Assembly (NCBI RefSeq): GCF_021134715.1
Contig: NC_060017.1
Coordinates: forward strand, 3,410,001-3,474,000
Direction: 5' to 3'
Source of the DNA: Daphnia pulex
Taxonomy: Eukaryota > Arthropoda > Branchiopoda > Diplostraca > Daphniidae
DNA length: 64,000 bases
The notes beneath the pieces are model-generated. The model was not told where the DNA came from and searched no databases. It was given only the letters and a program-made list of their open reading frames with translations. Below, one piece after another: positions 14,301 through 26,800 of this stretch. The position numbers and the translations under genes were made by a program. Within the stretch, counting starts at the first letter, position 1. Every line of letters starts with the position of its first letter.

Positions 14301-15792
14301 AGAGCTTCTCTTTCTTGTTGGTGCCGTAACATTTCCGACTTTGCGGTGAAACCGAATCTCTCGATCGGACCGGGCAGGAAAAAGGGCAACCCACCCGCGA
14401 CTGCCCCAGCTCTCTCTCTCTCCGTTGCGCGGGGGGGTTCAAATAACAACAGAAGACATGGAGAACGACGCGATGAATACGTACATGTACACAACCCAAA
14501 AAAATGTCTTATAAAACATTTTTTTTTAAGTTGAAAAGAAATCGTGGCGCATTCTTCTCATAACTTAAATATCGAGAGAAAGTGATTGAATCATTTGATG
14601 CAACACTTTTGAGAATTGATCTGTTTTGAATTGGGCGCGCCAGGATTTAGAGAAAGAGAAAACAAAAGGGAAATTTTCGAATGTCTGTCAAAGATTTCTT
14701 GATTATTTCTTATTTGATTTGTTATTTAGGTGAATCCCCCCACCCCACCCTTCTTGCCCAAAAAGCTGAGAGGTCCATTTGACACTTGGGTGACAGTCAC
14801 GCCGACGTGTTACTGTCAATAGCCAATAGCCCCCCAAGCAGCCAGCCGGGCAAAGAGAGCTAAAGAGAGAGAGAGAGAGTAGCCATCTAGCTTTTTGTTT
14901 TCCGTGTCTCACCATATCATTTTCGAATGGGGCGGAGAGCGGTTGGTGGTGGGGGGGAATTCCATCAGGGGCCTCTTAAGAAGACGACGACAATGACAGG
15001 AGAATCAAAAGCTTTTCAGCGAGGTATTTTCAAAAGTCACATCAAGTTCCCAAAAAGACAAGAATGAACACCGCGCCCTGGCACACACACACACACACAG
15101 CCCCAATAGCCTTTTCCCATCTCTATTATTTATTGGCTATGATTGTCGCCTATAGATATCATAAGACTATACATCTCTCGACTCTCATTTATCGCAATTA
15201 AACCTCTTTTTTATTTATTCGGGTGGGAAAAACTATCGGCGGTCGAATTGGGTGGCTTCTTCCTCAACTGTTTTCTTTTTCCTTATTCTTTTTTTGGGGG
15301 GGAATTTGGATTTTTATGTCTGGGGATCGTGAATGATCTTCTCGAGTCAGAAAACCAATTGTCACCTGTCTCTATTTTAAACCGTGGCCATGGGAAAAGG
15401 AGAAATCTCTGGGCCTCCCCTTCAAGAAGAAGAAGAAGTCGAGACCGGTGCTAAACTCTATGGGGGCAATCTGTCCTCTCAGGTAGTGCGTACACATCAA
15501 TACAAGAGTAGTACATATTCATACCAATATAAAAATATGAGTATATATATGTATGTGTATAGAGAAAGGAGAAAGAAAGAAAAGGCTTTTAATTAGGACG
15601 GGCATATCTTTGGCGATGGTTAAAAAGGTATACACACACCTGATTTCTCTCTCTCTCTCTTTTCATCTCACATGTCACTCCTACATGGACGGGGTCTCCG
15701 CCAATGTTTGTGCCACTGTATAATTGGATTTCCAGCCGTGTGAAATGAAGAAATTTTCTCTTTTTTTATGAAGAAAATTCACGGATCTCCCT

Positions 15793-15823
<31 letters not shown>

Positions 15824-16938
15824 GGTTTTTTTTTTTTTTCGCACAGTGTCAAAATAACAAAAGACAAACTTTCAAAACAAAAAATATTTTGGGGGTAAAA
15901 ATTATAACAAGTCAAAGGAGTAACGAAAAACCTTATTCCCCCCCACCCCCTCCTTTAGTTGGTTGGTTGCCGTGTAAAGTAAAACCCATAAGAGGCTTAT
16001 TTGGAGCCATCGGATACCGCCATAACAGTTCCGGCCGCTGGTTCTTTTTTCTTTATTTTTTCGTCGTCGTCGTCTACAAAAGCCTATACATATAGCCTAC
16101 AGTCATAAAAAACCGACGAGAGGAAGGGAAAAACTTATAACTATATAATCGCGTGTGTGTTTTCTTTTTTACTTGTGTTTCGGCCGTCTCGGTCTACCAC
16201 CACCACCACAACGGCTCACGGTGTGGTTTCAGGTAGGCGACACCATTTAAATAAAACAACCGAAGGTTTTGAACCCGCAAAACGGATTAGGCCTATTGGC
16301 TTCCAATTCGATCGATATATGTAGCTAGAATAGAAGGGCGGGAATATTTGAATCACCCAAAATGCGACATTTACCTGGGTCATGAGTCGATCGGCTCCCG
16401 TTCCTTCCTCGTCTTTGAAGACAATGTCCGTGTTGTAGTTGGGCACGAGCTGCTGGAACCTGGGATCGTCGCGCGTGATTTTGCCCTCGGTGAGTCCGCT
16501 GGCGCCGAGCGTGTTCTCCGACACGTTGGGCACGTGCTGCTTGAAGACGAGCGGCGTCAACTTGCGCGGCGACCGGCGGCGGTTGGCACCCCGGCCGGGA
16601 CCGCAGGCCGTGGCCGGTGACGGCAGCAACGCGCTCAACACCACCAGCAGGACCAGGAGCCAGTAACAGCAGCCGGCCGACGAAGATGACGAGCCGGGCG
16701 AGCGACGTCTGTTGCTGTGAGGGCGTCGTGATGAGGTGGTGGTGGCGGAGGTGGTGGTGGTGGAGGAGGAACAAGACGACGCGGATGATTGGGTTGGACG
16801 CTCGACTCCATCACCGCCACAGTCGCTGCAGACGCCGACGCTTATCCGCCGCCGCCGAGTCCGAACGTGACCGGCCTCCTCTGATGAGCACGTAGGCCTT
16901 CCAGCACTGGACCAACACTCGACGAACGACGCCATCAT
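2348..16938 (-). CDS. hh: Hedgehog morphogen precursor, 5' two coding exons (partial)
   Basis: Secreted, lipid-modified signalling protein of the Patched/Smoothened pathway. Coding exon 1 is complement(16375..16938) and exon 2 is complement(2348..2609); the junction is phase 0 with GTAAAT and AG splice ends. Exon 2 is 262 nt, the length known for vertebrate Shh exon 2. Residue 112 is the Cys of the CGPGRG motif, the expected mature N-terminus and palmitoylation site. It follows a long Ser/Arg-rich leader whose hydrophobic stretch, about residues 91-106, resembles the internal signal sequence of fly Hh. Typical motifs follow: [54 protein letters not shown]. The zinc-site residues are present (His of HYEGR, Asp of VDIT, second His of HIH). 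One oddity is HIHASVK, where family members usually read HIHCSVK. The autoprocessing (Hint) exon would lie below position 1. The intron between the exons is 13,765 nt. Confidence 0.95.
8457..8477. repeat. (CTG)n microsatellite
   Basis: Six to seven uninterrupted CTG units inside hedgehog intron 1. Confidence 0.8.
13475..13518. repeat. (CA)n followed by (GT)n, inverted dinucleotide pair
   Basis: A CA run (about 13477-13491) is followed after a few bases by a GT run (about 13500-13517). The strand can therefore fold on itself into a hairpin, unlike a single CA microsatellite. Confidence 0.75.
15799..15823. repeat. (GT)n microsatellite
   Basis: About twelve GT units followed by a poly-T run, close to hedgehog exon 1 within intron 1. 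Confidence 0.8.
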
Positions 16939-17786
16939 TTTTTCTAATTTTTACTTCGACTTTTTTCTCAATTCGCTTGTTTGAACACTGCGGAAAATAT
17001 TTGGGAACCGAACGGAGTAGCACTTTTTTTGGTTGGGAATCCCGATGAACGAAATGAAACGACGACGGCACCGTCGATATGTAAATCACCAATGAGGATC
17101 GAGGTAAAAAGGGGAATTGGGGAAATCAATGGAGGCAACAGCGAGGAATAGACGCGGGCCGATAAATCTCTGATCGTGCGCTGGGTTGGTGTCTAGACGC
17201 GGACGTTTCGACACGATCGACAAACGGCATCGGCTCTTGGGAGAGTGTCATTCCATCTCTCGATGCCCAGCCGTCAGCAGAGGGCCAATTTAATTTGTAA
17301 AAAATTTTTGTGTTTTGACAAATACGGAAAAAAAAATAAGAAAAAAATTTTTCCAAAATTTCGACAGAAATAAAAATTCGGTTTTTCTAAAAATTTGTTG
17401 TTGGGGGAGTTAAAAAAACCAGAGTGGAGAGGAGGATAAAAAATGGTCAAAAGTAGTGGGTTATCCGACAGGAAGCGCGGAGAGACGATCTCTGGACACC
17501 GGCCGATGAGGTATCTGTGATGGAACTGGCAGCAAATCACCGAACCACCAGCACTCTGTGAGTCTGCAGAGCTGGAGGAGACGGCGGAGGCGGGGTAGTA
17601 GCAGTCGACCAAGAGGAGGAGGAGGAGGAGAAGGAGGAGGAGGAATAAGGTGACGCTGGAGGAGCAGAGGAGCGGATCGGATCGGAGAGGTGGGTCATTG
17701 AGAATCGGGGGGGTATGAAAGGTCTAGAGGTGAAAACATTCACTAAAAGGGAATACAACGAAAAATTGAGGAGGGTCTCCAGGTGC

Positions 17787-17813
17787 CTTCTTCTTCTTCT
17801 TCTTCTTCTTCTT
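17787..17813. repeat. (CTT)n microsatellite
   Basis: Nine or so CTT units upstream of hedgehog exon 1. Confidence 0.8.
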
Positions 17814-20703
17814 TTAAATAATATTTTGAAAAGAACAAGAACTTTTTCTTCTTCTTTGGTCGAGCTGTTGGGATCTATGTTGTCACAACAATGTGTCTTG
17901 ACGGACTGAGCTCCAAAGTCCCCACCGGTGAGTACAACTGGGCGTACAGACACACACAGCAGGGCGGAGGGAAAAGGAGCAGCACCCGACCTCCCAGTTA
18001 GAGACACACGGCCAAGAAGTAGAAGAAGACGAAGAAGGAGGTTATACATAAGAAAAGGAAGAAGAAGAAGAAGAAAAGAGATTTTTGGTTTTCGGTTTGT
18101 TTCACCTTGTTCGGTGTCTAAGGTAAAAAAAAAAAAAGAAGGGGGGTTCTGTGTGTGGGGTGCGCTCACGGGTGCGCAAGTCTCCCCTTCGGCTGAGCAC
18201 CCAAGTTGGTACACGGGAGAGAGAAAGAGGCGGGACTTGAGGACACCTCCCACTCTGGAGCCAAGCTCCGCCCTCAGCGTCCATTTCAAAAGTCTCCTGC
18301 TTCTTTTGTGTGCGTGTATATAAAAGAGACTTGTGTGTGTGAGTATCATCGAGAGAGAGAGAGAGAAAAAAAGATTTTCTTATTCGGGTTGTGTATAGTC
18401 GAGAGATATGTAAGAATCCCTCCCACTTGACCACCACACTACTACACCTCCACCGACCGGTGCGCCCGTCTTTTTCTTTACCCGAGGCAGGGACACCTAT
18501 AAAAGCCGATGCCACACACCGAAAAAGATAGTCGAGATAGGCAAACAAAAAGCTAAGGAAAAACACATGGAACAAGAAGAAGCGAAGCCAAAATAAAAAT
18601 AAAAGGGGCAAGAAAAACCCCTGCAGAGGTGCCGAATGCGCCATCAAAAAGAAGAAGAAGAAGAATCTTTTATTTTTCTTCTTTTCCTTTTGTCTCTCTT
18701 CTATTTATATGCCCCCGACACACAGAGCGTCTAAAACCCATCAAAACACACACACACATACACAGGAGGGAAAGAAAAACCGACATCTTCCAAGTGCTAA
18801 TGTTGCTTCTCTTCACGAAAGGGGCGGGGTCTAAAATTCCTTTCCCCCCGCGCTGCTGCTCCATTCAATTTCAAATGTTGTTATACATTTTTTCTCCTTC
18901 TTTTTTTATTTTGCCCTTTTGCTCTATAGTGTACTACCTTCAAAAAACTGTAATTAGATTTCATTATTTATGAATCGCTCTTCTTATCACCGCCCACCTC
19001 TCAGAGTTCCATCCCGTCAGAAACAAAAAAAATAAAAGGAAATCAATGACGAAGCTGAAAAATTAATTTTGCCTGGGCCTCTTTCTTTTTAAAATAAAAT
19101 TCTTTTTGTTTTATTCCGTGGAAACCTCTCAACGTTAAAAGGGCAAAAAAAAAATTTAAGGAAAAATAAATGATCATTAAATAAAAAAGAAAAAAAAAAG
19201 GCGAAAGAATTCGGTGTGTGTGTGTGTGCGCGTTTAAATTATTTCTTTACGAGTGCGCGTAAATTGTTGCGTGCGTGTGCGCTCTCCTCTCCGGCCTTTT
19301 TCGATATTTTTGGTATTTTTTTTCCCCCCTTCTTGTAAAGCAAATCATTTCGGTTATTAGAAGAAACATCTCGTTGCGTCTGCCGCCCTGATTGCCCATT
19401 TAGGTATTAAAATACCACATGTGTGTATAAATAGGTGTACATAATAATAAGTGTCCCCCAATCATTTGCGTGAAAGACAAACCAGACGTGAAAAAAACAA
19501 AAAAACGCCAAAAACAGTTGCACGAACGAACGAACGAACGAGAATTTCGGTCGATGCTGCCATTTGTTTAATAGCTCTTTCGCGGCCTTTCGGCCTTTTT
19601 TCTTTTTTTTCTCTTTCCCGGAGAAATTCCTTTTTAAAAAAGTTAAACGATGGCAAACCGCCATCACCTGACCGCCCGCACCGACGTTTAAATGCCACCA
19701 GTCTCTTTCTCTCTTCTTCTTTTTCTCTTTTGGTTGGAGGGGAATTCAAATAGAGAGAGAAGCGGGAACAAAACAATCGACACAACTATTTGACATTGAA
19801 ACTTTTTTTTTTTTTTTTTGGTTGTGTTGCTGGCGCAATAAAAATTGGCGAATCAATTCTCCCCTCTCCCTTTCGAGATGAAAGATTGTTACGCCATAAT
19901 TGGATGCCAGTCTGTCTGGCGACGTCCTGGGCGGCAAATAATCATTCCGCACGATATCTTCTAGCCTACTACATGTACAGAATTTCTTTGAAGGCCTGTT
20001 GTTGTTGTTGTTACAGATCAATAGACTCGCAAGAAATCCAGCCCCCTCCCAACATCACCTGTACACAAAAGACACCTGGAAATATAAAGAGGGTCCGCGA
20101 TAATCTCCCCTTATACTCTTTGAATGGCCGGAGCTTTTTCAATTAAACCTCTCGGCTTCTGCCGGAGGTCTCAAGCAGAAAAGCGAAAGAATGATAAGAA
20201 CATGACTGGAATCTTGTTAGCTTTAACGTCCCGTAGGATATAAAGAAAAGAAAAATTAGAAAATTGAAAGAAGAAGTGAAATAGAAACCAGAGACAGACA
20301 CACACAACGGAACACACGCGTTACACATATAGTGGCAGAGAAGAGAAATGTTTGATTATTCCAAACGTTTGGAATCTTCTACCAGGAAGTGCCGGTTGGG
20401 CGGCAAAACCCTCTTGGTGGAAAATATTGTTCAAATTTCATTTTGCTTCAAGTGTTTCAAGTTCAAATATCTCTGAATGTGATTGTTTATCCACAGACAA
20501 AGTTATTTGTGAGGTATAAAAAAACAGGCCCAATCTGCAGTGGTTCTACGCGTGAGCTATTTAATAGCCCCGACTGAGAAAAACCAAAACGACAAGAGAA
20601 AACAGTTTAAGTCAAAGGCCTGGCTCAGGAATAATCGTACTCCGCATCGATTTATGATAAACGCCACTCAATAGTCAGAGAGGAAAGAAGAAAATGAATT
20701 TGT

Positions 20704-20880
20704 CCTACCTTTAAGCCTGGGAAAATACAGCCAGGTCTCCACAAGTGCTCCATCCATCCACAGAGAAGTTGAAGTTGAAGCAAGAAGTTGAATCCACCAA
20801 AAGGGAGTCCTCGTGAATACACCCACATTCACATGGGCGTACACGAGGACCAAAAAAGAAAGGGGAATTGAAGAGATCCT
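20704..20880 (-). repeat. Dispersed repeat, copy 1
   Basis: The reverse complement of this block closely matches 32938-33121. Shared parts include a GGATCTCTTC start, a segment around GTGTACGCCCATGTGA, the run GGGTGTATTCACGA, and GGATGGATGGAGCACTTG. It may be a small repeat element or a duplicated exon remnant; the frame is open but no protein family is recognised. Confidence 0.65.
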
Positions 20881-23800
20881 TAACTCGGTCGATACTGGAA
20901 GTTTATCCAATTAAAGAGGATGCTGTTTATCTAAATGAAAAAATTCAACAATGAGTTACGAAAAAAAAACATTTACAGAAACAATAACAAGCAAGGAAAA
21001 GTTGAAACTGAGACAGTCGTAAACCAGAAGTATACCCTAATTGTGAATCAACAGGAGAATTAAAGGTATCCATGAAATGAAATGGAAACTGCATTTGTGC
21101 AAGTCATGCATCATTTAAAAGTCTGGCAGGTCACATGCAGGTTGATATAAGTAACGAAAATTATTACCTAAGCGATGATACTGTGATTGTTGCTGATGGC
21201 AGGAGGTCATAAGTCAAATCATATGACTGGTGGATGACTGGCTGTAGTCCACCACAAGCAAAACTTTGCTGTTACGATGGTTGGCTCAGGCCCCAAATCT
21301 GCACAGAGAAAAAGGTTACAATATATAGTGCAAACAATCTGCCATGCATCGACAAGGGGATAAATAATGCTAGCAGGAAGTAAGAATCCAAAAACTTGGA
21401 ATAAGATTAACTCTTCAATTTAAGCTCCCATAGCCATCCCATTTTAATCTGCTGAGCATGGTATAAAGAGTCCATGCTGCTGAGTATATATTTACCCGCC
21501 AAACACCATGGAGTGGAGAATGGAAAGCTGCGAGCTGCGACACCAAAGTTGGCATGACGATGACAAGATTTTTGTAAATTTTTTTTGTGCATCCATGTAC
21601 AAATCTCAAAAAGTGATCGTTCCATTTTTCTATGAAATCTTTTTATACTATATTAGTCTCCTTTTCAAACTTGTCTTGAATGCTTGAGCCCTTGAGTACT
21701 TGTGTTGTAAAGTAAAACGGTCGATAAGGAATAGCAGACGGCACTAATCGTCTAATAATTAAGATTCGGCAATACTTAAGATATCGATTAGAATTTATAA
21801 AATCGACACCTTAATTCCAAACCGCCAAAAAAGAAAAAAAGTGGTTTAAATAATCGCACAGTCAACATCCGCTGAACGGATCGGGATTATTTCCACATCC
21901 AAAGAGCGGTAATAAACAGGATTTGAAACATCCTTCATCCAGCGCGTCCGTCCATTCATTTATTTTCTCTGGCGGAAATTAAAAACAAAACAAATAACAA
22001 CAATCGCCGAGAAGAAGAAGAAGAAGACGAAGAAGAAGGAAGTTTTTGCAGCTTTTCGACCTCGGAGACTTGATATATTTCTCGGTATAGATTTCGACAC
22101 AGTCTTTCTTTATATACCGGGAAGAACCGAAATGTGTTATTTCATCAGAGTGTTTGTATGTAGGCGAAATGAGAAACAATTGGAAGACCCTCCTATTTTC
22201 TCCTATCCCAGCCGACGACGACGAAGGTCCGGCGGTCTACACCCCACCCAACTCGCTGAGACTGGCCCACACACAAACACAGACGGGTGCCGCAAATAAA
22301 TAGGGAAGTAAAAAAGGGAAAATAGAAAACGATTTTCCGAAACACTTACAGAAACACATACAAACACCCACAAACACGCGCCGCCATCACACACACACAC
22401 ACACACAGCGACCGCCGGTTGCGGTTCTTTCTTTCTTTCTTTTTTGTGTTGCTGTTGTTTTTCGGTCGCCTTTTTTTCTCTTCTTTTGGGTGGACGAAGT
22501 CTAAACAACACAAGAAGAAGAAGAAGAAGAAGAGGAACGATGATAAGAGCGCCATAACCCCTCGGCCTTATTCGTTCGTCACACACGACGGCAGCAGCGC
22601 GTTGAAAAGGATCGGGACCAGCTCTAGAAAAGCCCCAGAGCTCACGCCAAAGGCGCCGAGAGAGTTGTTATGCATACATCGCCGACGCCCCATGAAATTC
22701 TTGGCCGGACGACAGCAGCAGCAGCAGGTGACGGGGCGTTGAAACGTTTTTCCTGCCGTTTGAACTTGGCGCTTCTGCCGTTGGAATCTTTTGTATAAGA
22801 CGCTCGCCGCAAAAAAGACGTTCAATGTAACACAGACACAGACTGTGGGGGCCGGGAAAAGTCTCAAAAGATATATATACAATTGAGCGGGCAGCGATGA
22901 GCAACACAATCTAGAAGTGGGGTTAAAATGGACGAGTCGAATTTTCTTTTTCTTTTTTTCCCGTCGACCACCCCGAGGTGAAATGTCTAGCGGCTTTTCT
23001 TTTTCTTGTGTGTGTTTAAAAGCGGAGCCTGTTTACACAGGAGAGACTGGCCACTATACTATCTACAACTTCTCCCTAAATATCCCGACAGGACCGTGGC
23101 AGATGCGGTCAAATAAAAACAGAACGGAACAGATTCCCCGTATTCTCTCTCCAGTTCTTTTTTCTTCTTCTTCTTCCTTTCTATATCCCAGTGTGTGTGA
23201 CTGAATTGTTGGACATGTTGGGTGGCTCTTGGCCCTTTTCCCTTCACACTTTATGTACCACCGGAAGAAGAACCCCCCCATCTTTTATTTTATTTTTTTC
23301 CCGCGTATAGCTTGTCTATATGCCGACGACAGGATCGACTTGGATGGCCTATCTATCTATCCAGGAGGACCCAGTGTTGTTGGCGAGTTAACGCGCTTAT
23401 CGATATCAATCTGGGCCACATAGTTGTTGGCCGCCTATGTCTATGTGTGTACACTCTATTATATTCTGGAGTTGAAAAGAAGAAGAGACTTTTTGACATG
23501 GAGAGGAGGCACACATACTACACACAGAGAGCAGAGTATAGTCAGAGGAAATGACTATAGGCGCGCTGGCCGTTTTTTTATTTTTTTCGAGCTGCTGGGC
23601 GACCCCCTGTCGTTCGGTCGCAGAAGGAGGCCGTCATGAGCTGGTTCTCCTTTTTTTCTATCGTGTCCGTGTGTGGGAAAACACCGAGACATTCCAACAG
23701 AGACAAACAGAGAGAGAAAAGAAGATAGTCCTCACCGCCCCGCTCCTGTCTCTCTCTCTCTCCTCCGCGGCTGCCTAAATAATCATAAAAATTTACACAC

Positions 23801-26800
23801 GGTACATCGAAATGGACTTGTGGAAGAAGAAGCTAAGGGGAAAAGGTCGAAAACAAAAAAAAAACGGACCACATAAAGACTTTCAAACACCCAACAAAAA
23901 AGAAAAAAGCCAATAGCGAAAATGTGCGCACCCATCAGTGAAACTGGGAAAAAATGGGGAGATTTATGAGTCGTCCTTTTTATGTCTTGTGTGTGTGCGG
24001 ACGACGCGGCCCGGCACACTGAATGATAATTTCCTCAATAGCCTCCACCCACCCATGTACACACACATTTACCACTGGGGTATACCGACGAATATGCACA
24101 ACAAAGTGAAATAGATTATCGGTTGAATTTTTTTTATTTTTAAAAGGTTAACGGACTAAAAAAAATAAATAAAATGGACCTGGTAATTATTATCCGATTC
24201 CGGTATATTTATTAAGGTAAAAAAATTGTGGGGGGTTAAAAATTTTGATGTTTCTTTTTTTTTTCTTTGAATATAACAACAACAGCCAAGGGTGGGGGGG
24301 GGGATGACTCTTTGACACGGCCCGGTTTGAAAAGAAAACGTTTCCGACACATTCCACCGCCTTTTGATCCGGTCGCGGGTTATCTGCTGCGCTAGCTACA
24401 AGTCAAAACTTGCTTGTCAATGTGTGTGTGTGTGCACAATCCATCGAGACACACACAGGGAAAATGTCAAAGTATTGAGAGACCACAGCAGCGCCTATTA
24501 GAAGGAATATACATTATCAAAAAAAGGAAGGAAGGAAAAAGAAATATTTTCCTCTCAATCCTTTACCGTGTTGCAGGTATAATATCAGAGCCGTCGTCGA
24601 TGATATAGCTCAAAAGGAATAGAGCGATGTGGGAATAGAAATATAGAAATGAAGAAAAGCGTTTTTCGGCTACTAATCTCCTTTTAAAGAGGACAACATT
24701 CTTGGGGCATGTATTTGATTCATGTCCGGTTGTATATACATACATACATGCAGTCGATATACATTTATGTACACGCTATATCATACAGCCCCCCTATGCC
24801 CCCCAAAAAAATCAAAGGACAATGTTTCGACTTTTTCCAGATAGATCCCACACATATCATCCAGGCCCATTTTTTCTTTATCCCTTTTTTTTTTCGGTTG
24901 AAAATATTTTGTGTGTCCTGTCGGATCTTGTCTTGAAATCTTCAAGCAATGAGGCCGATCAGGTGAATGATACCCAAGGGTCAATCCTTTCCGCATCTTT
25001 GACCGTCTTTCTCCTATTTTACTTTTTGTTTTGTTTCCCCTTTTCATTTTCTTTTATTGTTTCTTTTTATACCCTCCATTTAGCCTGGAAAACTATATTG
25101 GATGGAAACCGTACAGGGCTGTCTGGGCCCACAGGAGCTCGGCGTTGATCGACAGCGAAATCATCACAACTTTCTCATCCGGAGCAGAGCTAAATTCAGT
25201 TCGAGAGAAAATAAAAAAAGGATCGCATTCACAGGATTTTCTCTTGTACATATCTTCAGATCATTTTCCAAGATTATAAGGTACAGACCGCTCGACTTTT
25301 GAACATTTATATTGGCTGGACAAAAGTACACGTACACAAAGTCGTGTGAGATTCTTATCCCAAAACTGGATTGACCCCGAAAAATCATCCGAACTGCATA
25401 GAATGTATATTCACAGTCGTACACAATTATACGCAGTTAAAACAGTGTGTCTATAAACATTGGATGAAATGTGTATAACGCGTTTATTTATATATACACA
25501 TATCAAAGGGGGGTGTGATGGAGAAACCCATTCACCGACATTCTCTTAATACTGCCAGACTTCCCACAGGAACTTTTTAATCTCCTAATAATGCAGGATT
25601 CAGCCTGACTGGGCCAAGAGTCTCAACTGGGGTATATCTATATTTTTATGGTATGCCCAGCTCCTCAGCCGTAATGCGATGTAGCCTACTACTATACTAG
25701 ACATCAAAAGCTGTAGACTGTATATATGTAGGCAATAAAAGAAAATGGTGAAGCGCTTTACAGCCAGTGAGAGAGGGACTATAAGACCCAATCAAGCGAA
25801 TATGTATGAAGACAATTGGAGGTTGTCTCGTTTTTCCCTATTTATTGGTTTTAATTTTTTTATTATTTCCACCAGATTTTGATTCAATTCCTTTTCGTAG
25901 AGGGGGGGACATTTTTTTAAGGGACTCTCTTTTGTTTTAATGAAGTGTTTATGTACATACACACAAAGTGCACAGTACATATACATCTAAAAGTGGACGG
26001 ACATCCTCGAAACACCTTCTCATATTCCATTCACCGGTATCAAAGAAAAAAACGGCTTAAAAGATGTGAGTACACACATATACAGACGACAGTGTGTGTA
26101 AGATATCGCCCAGCTTTTCTTGTTTTTTCTTATTCTTCTTTATAATTCTTCACAGATGAAAAGTGTATATGGCTAATCCCTTTAGACAGGATTACAAGGT
26201 CCGGCGAAAAAAAGAGAACGGCCCTGTTTCAAATTTGTGTATACAGACGGGCGATATCTTCGGGTGTACCCAGAAACCCTCGGCCCCTCTCCTCGACACT
26301 ACATTGAATATAGTATATACATCCTCTATATGCCACATGTTATACTTTTTATAGCCCCACGCTGAGTATTTATAGATTGGCTGACCAGTGCGCCCCATAA
26401 GCATCCAATCAGCTTCCTTGCGTGTGTGTAGTGTTAAACCCTAGATTCTCAATGTATAGGGCATTCAGAGACATTATGATCGAATGGCAATGTGAATTTA
26501 TTTATTGATTTTTAAAATTCGATTGGACGATGTATAAACTGAGATTTATCGATGAATTTCTACAAAGTGTTGATTACAGTATTGGAGAGATATAGGATTT
26601 CAAACCGAAATTGTTTTCTTGTATGAACTGTGTGGTAGTAAAATTCTATAGGGTATTCGGCATATCGGATGCGGAAACATTTCACTCGGTTAATAGCACG
26701 GCAAAGCTTTTACCCACACACACACACACACAAGAGAATGTAGCGGACTGTTATTACAATAATAATAATGGACGACGAGAGGCGATCTTCGTTTTTCGCT

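Larger units (their letters stand above)
2610..16374 (-). other. Giant first intron of hedgehog, simple-repeat rich
   Basis: No coding exon is supported on either strand. The stretch is crowded with polypurine/polypyrimidine GAA runs, CAA runs, CA/GT runs and poly-A/T. The many short open frames here are mainly translations of these repeats. Developmental hh genes often keep enhancers in introns, so regulatory content is plausible, but I cannot name individual elements from sequence alone. Confidence 0.7.

Noticed and set aside
16325..16774. 149-codon minus-strand frame overlapping hedgehog exon 1
   Set aside because: It is an out-of-frame shadow of the hedgehog coding exon, which explains its length and GC-rich codons.
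17537..18349. 270-codon minus-strand open frame
   Set aside because: Composition follows CTT/GGA simple repeats (Leu, Arg, Ser runs); no domain, no plausible splice context; likely chance in repeat-rich hedgehog upstream DNA.
24702..25148. 148-codon plus-strand open frame
   Set aside because: Phe/Ser-rich translation of T-rich DNA with no recognisable family.
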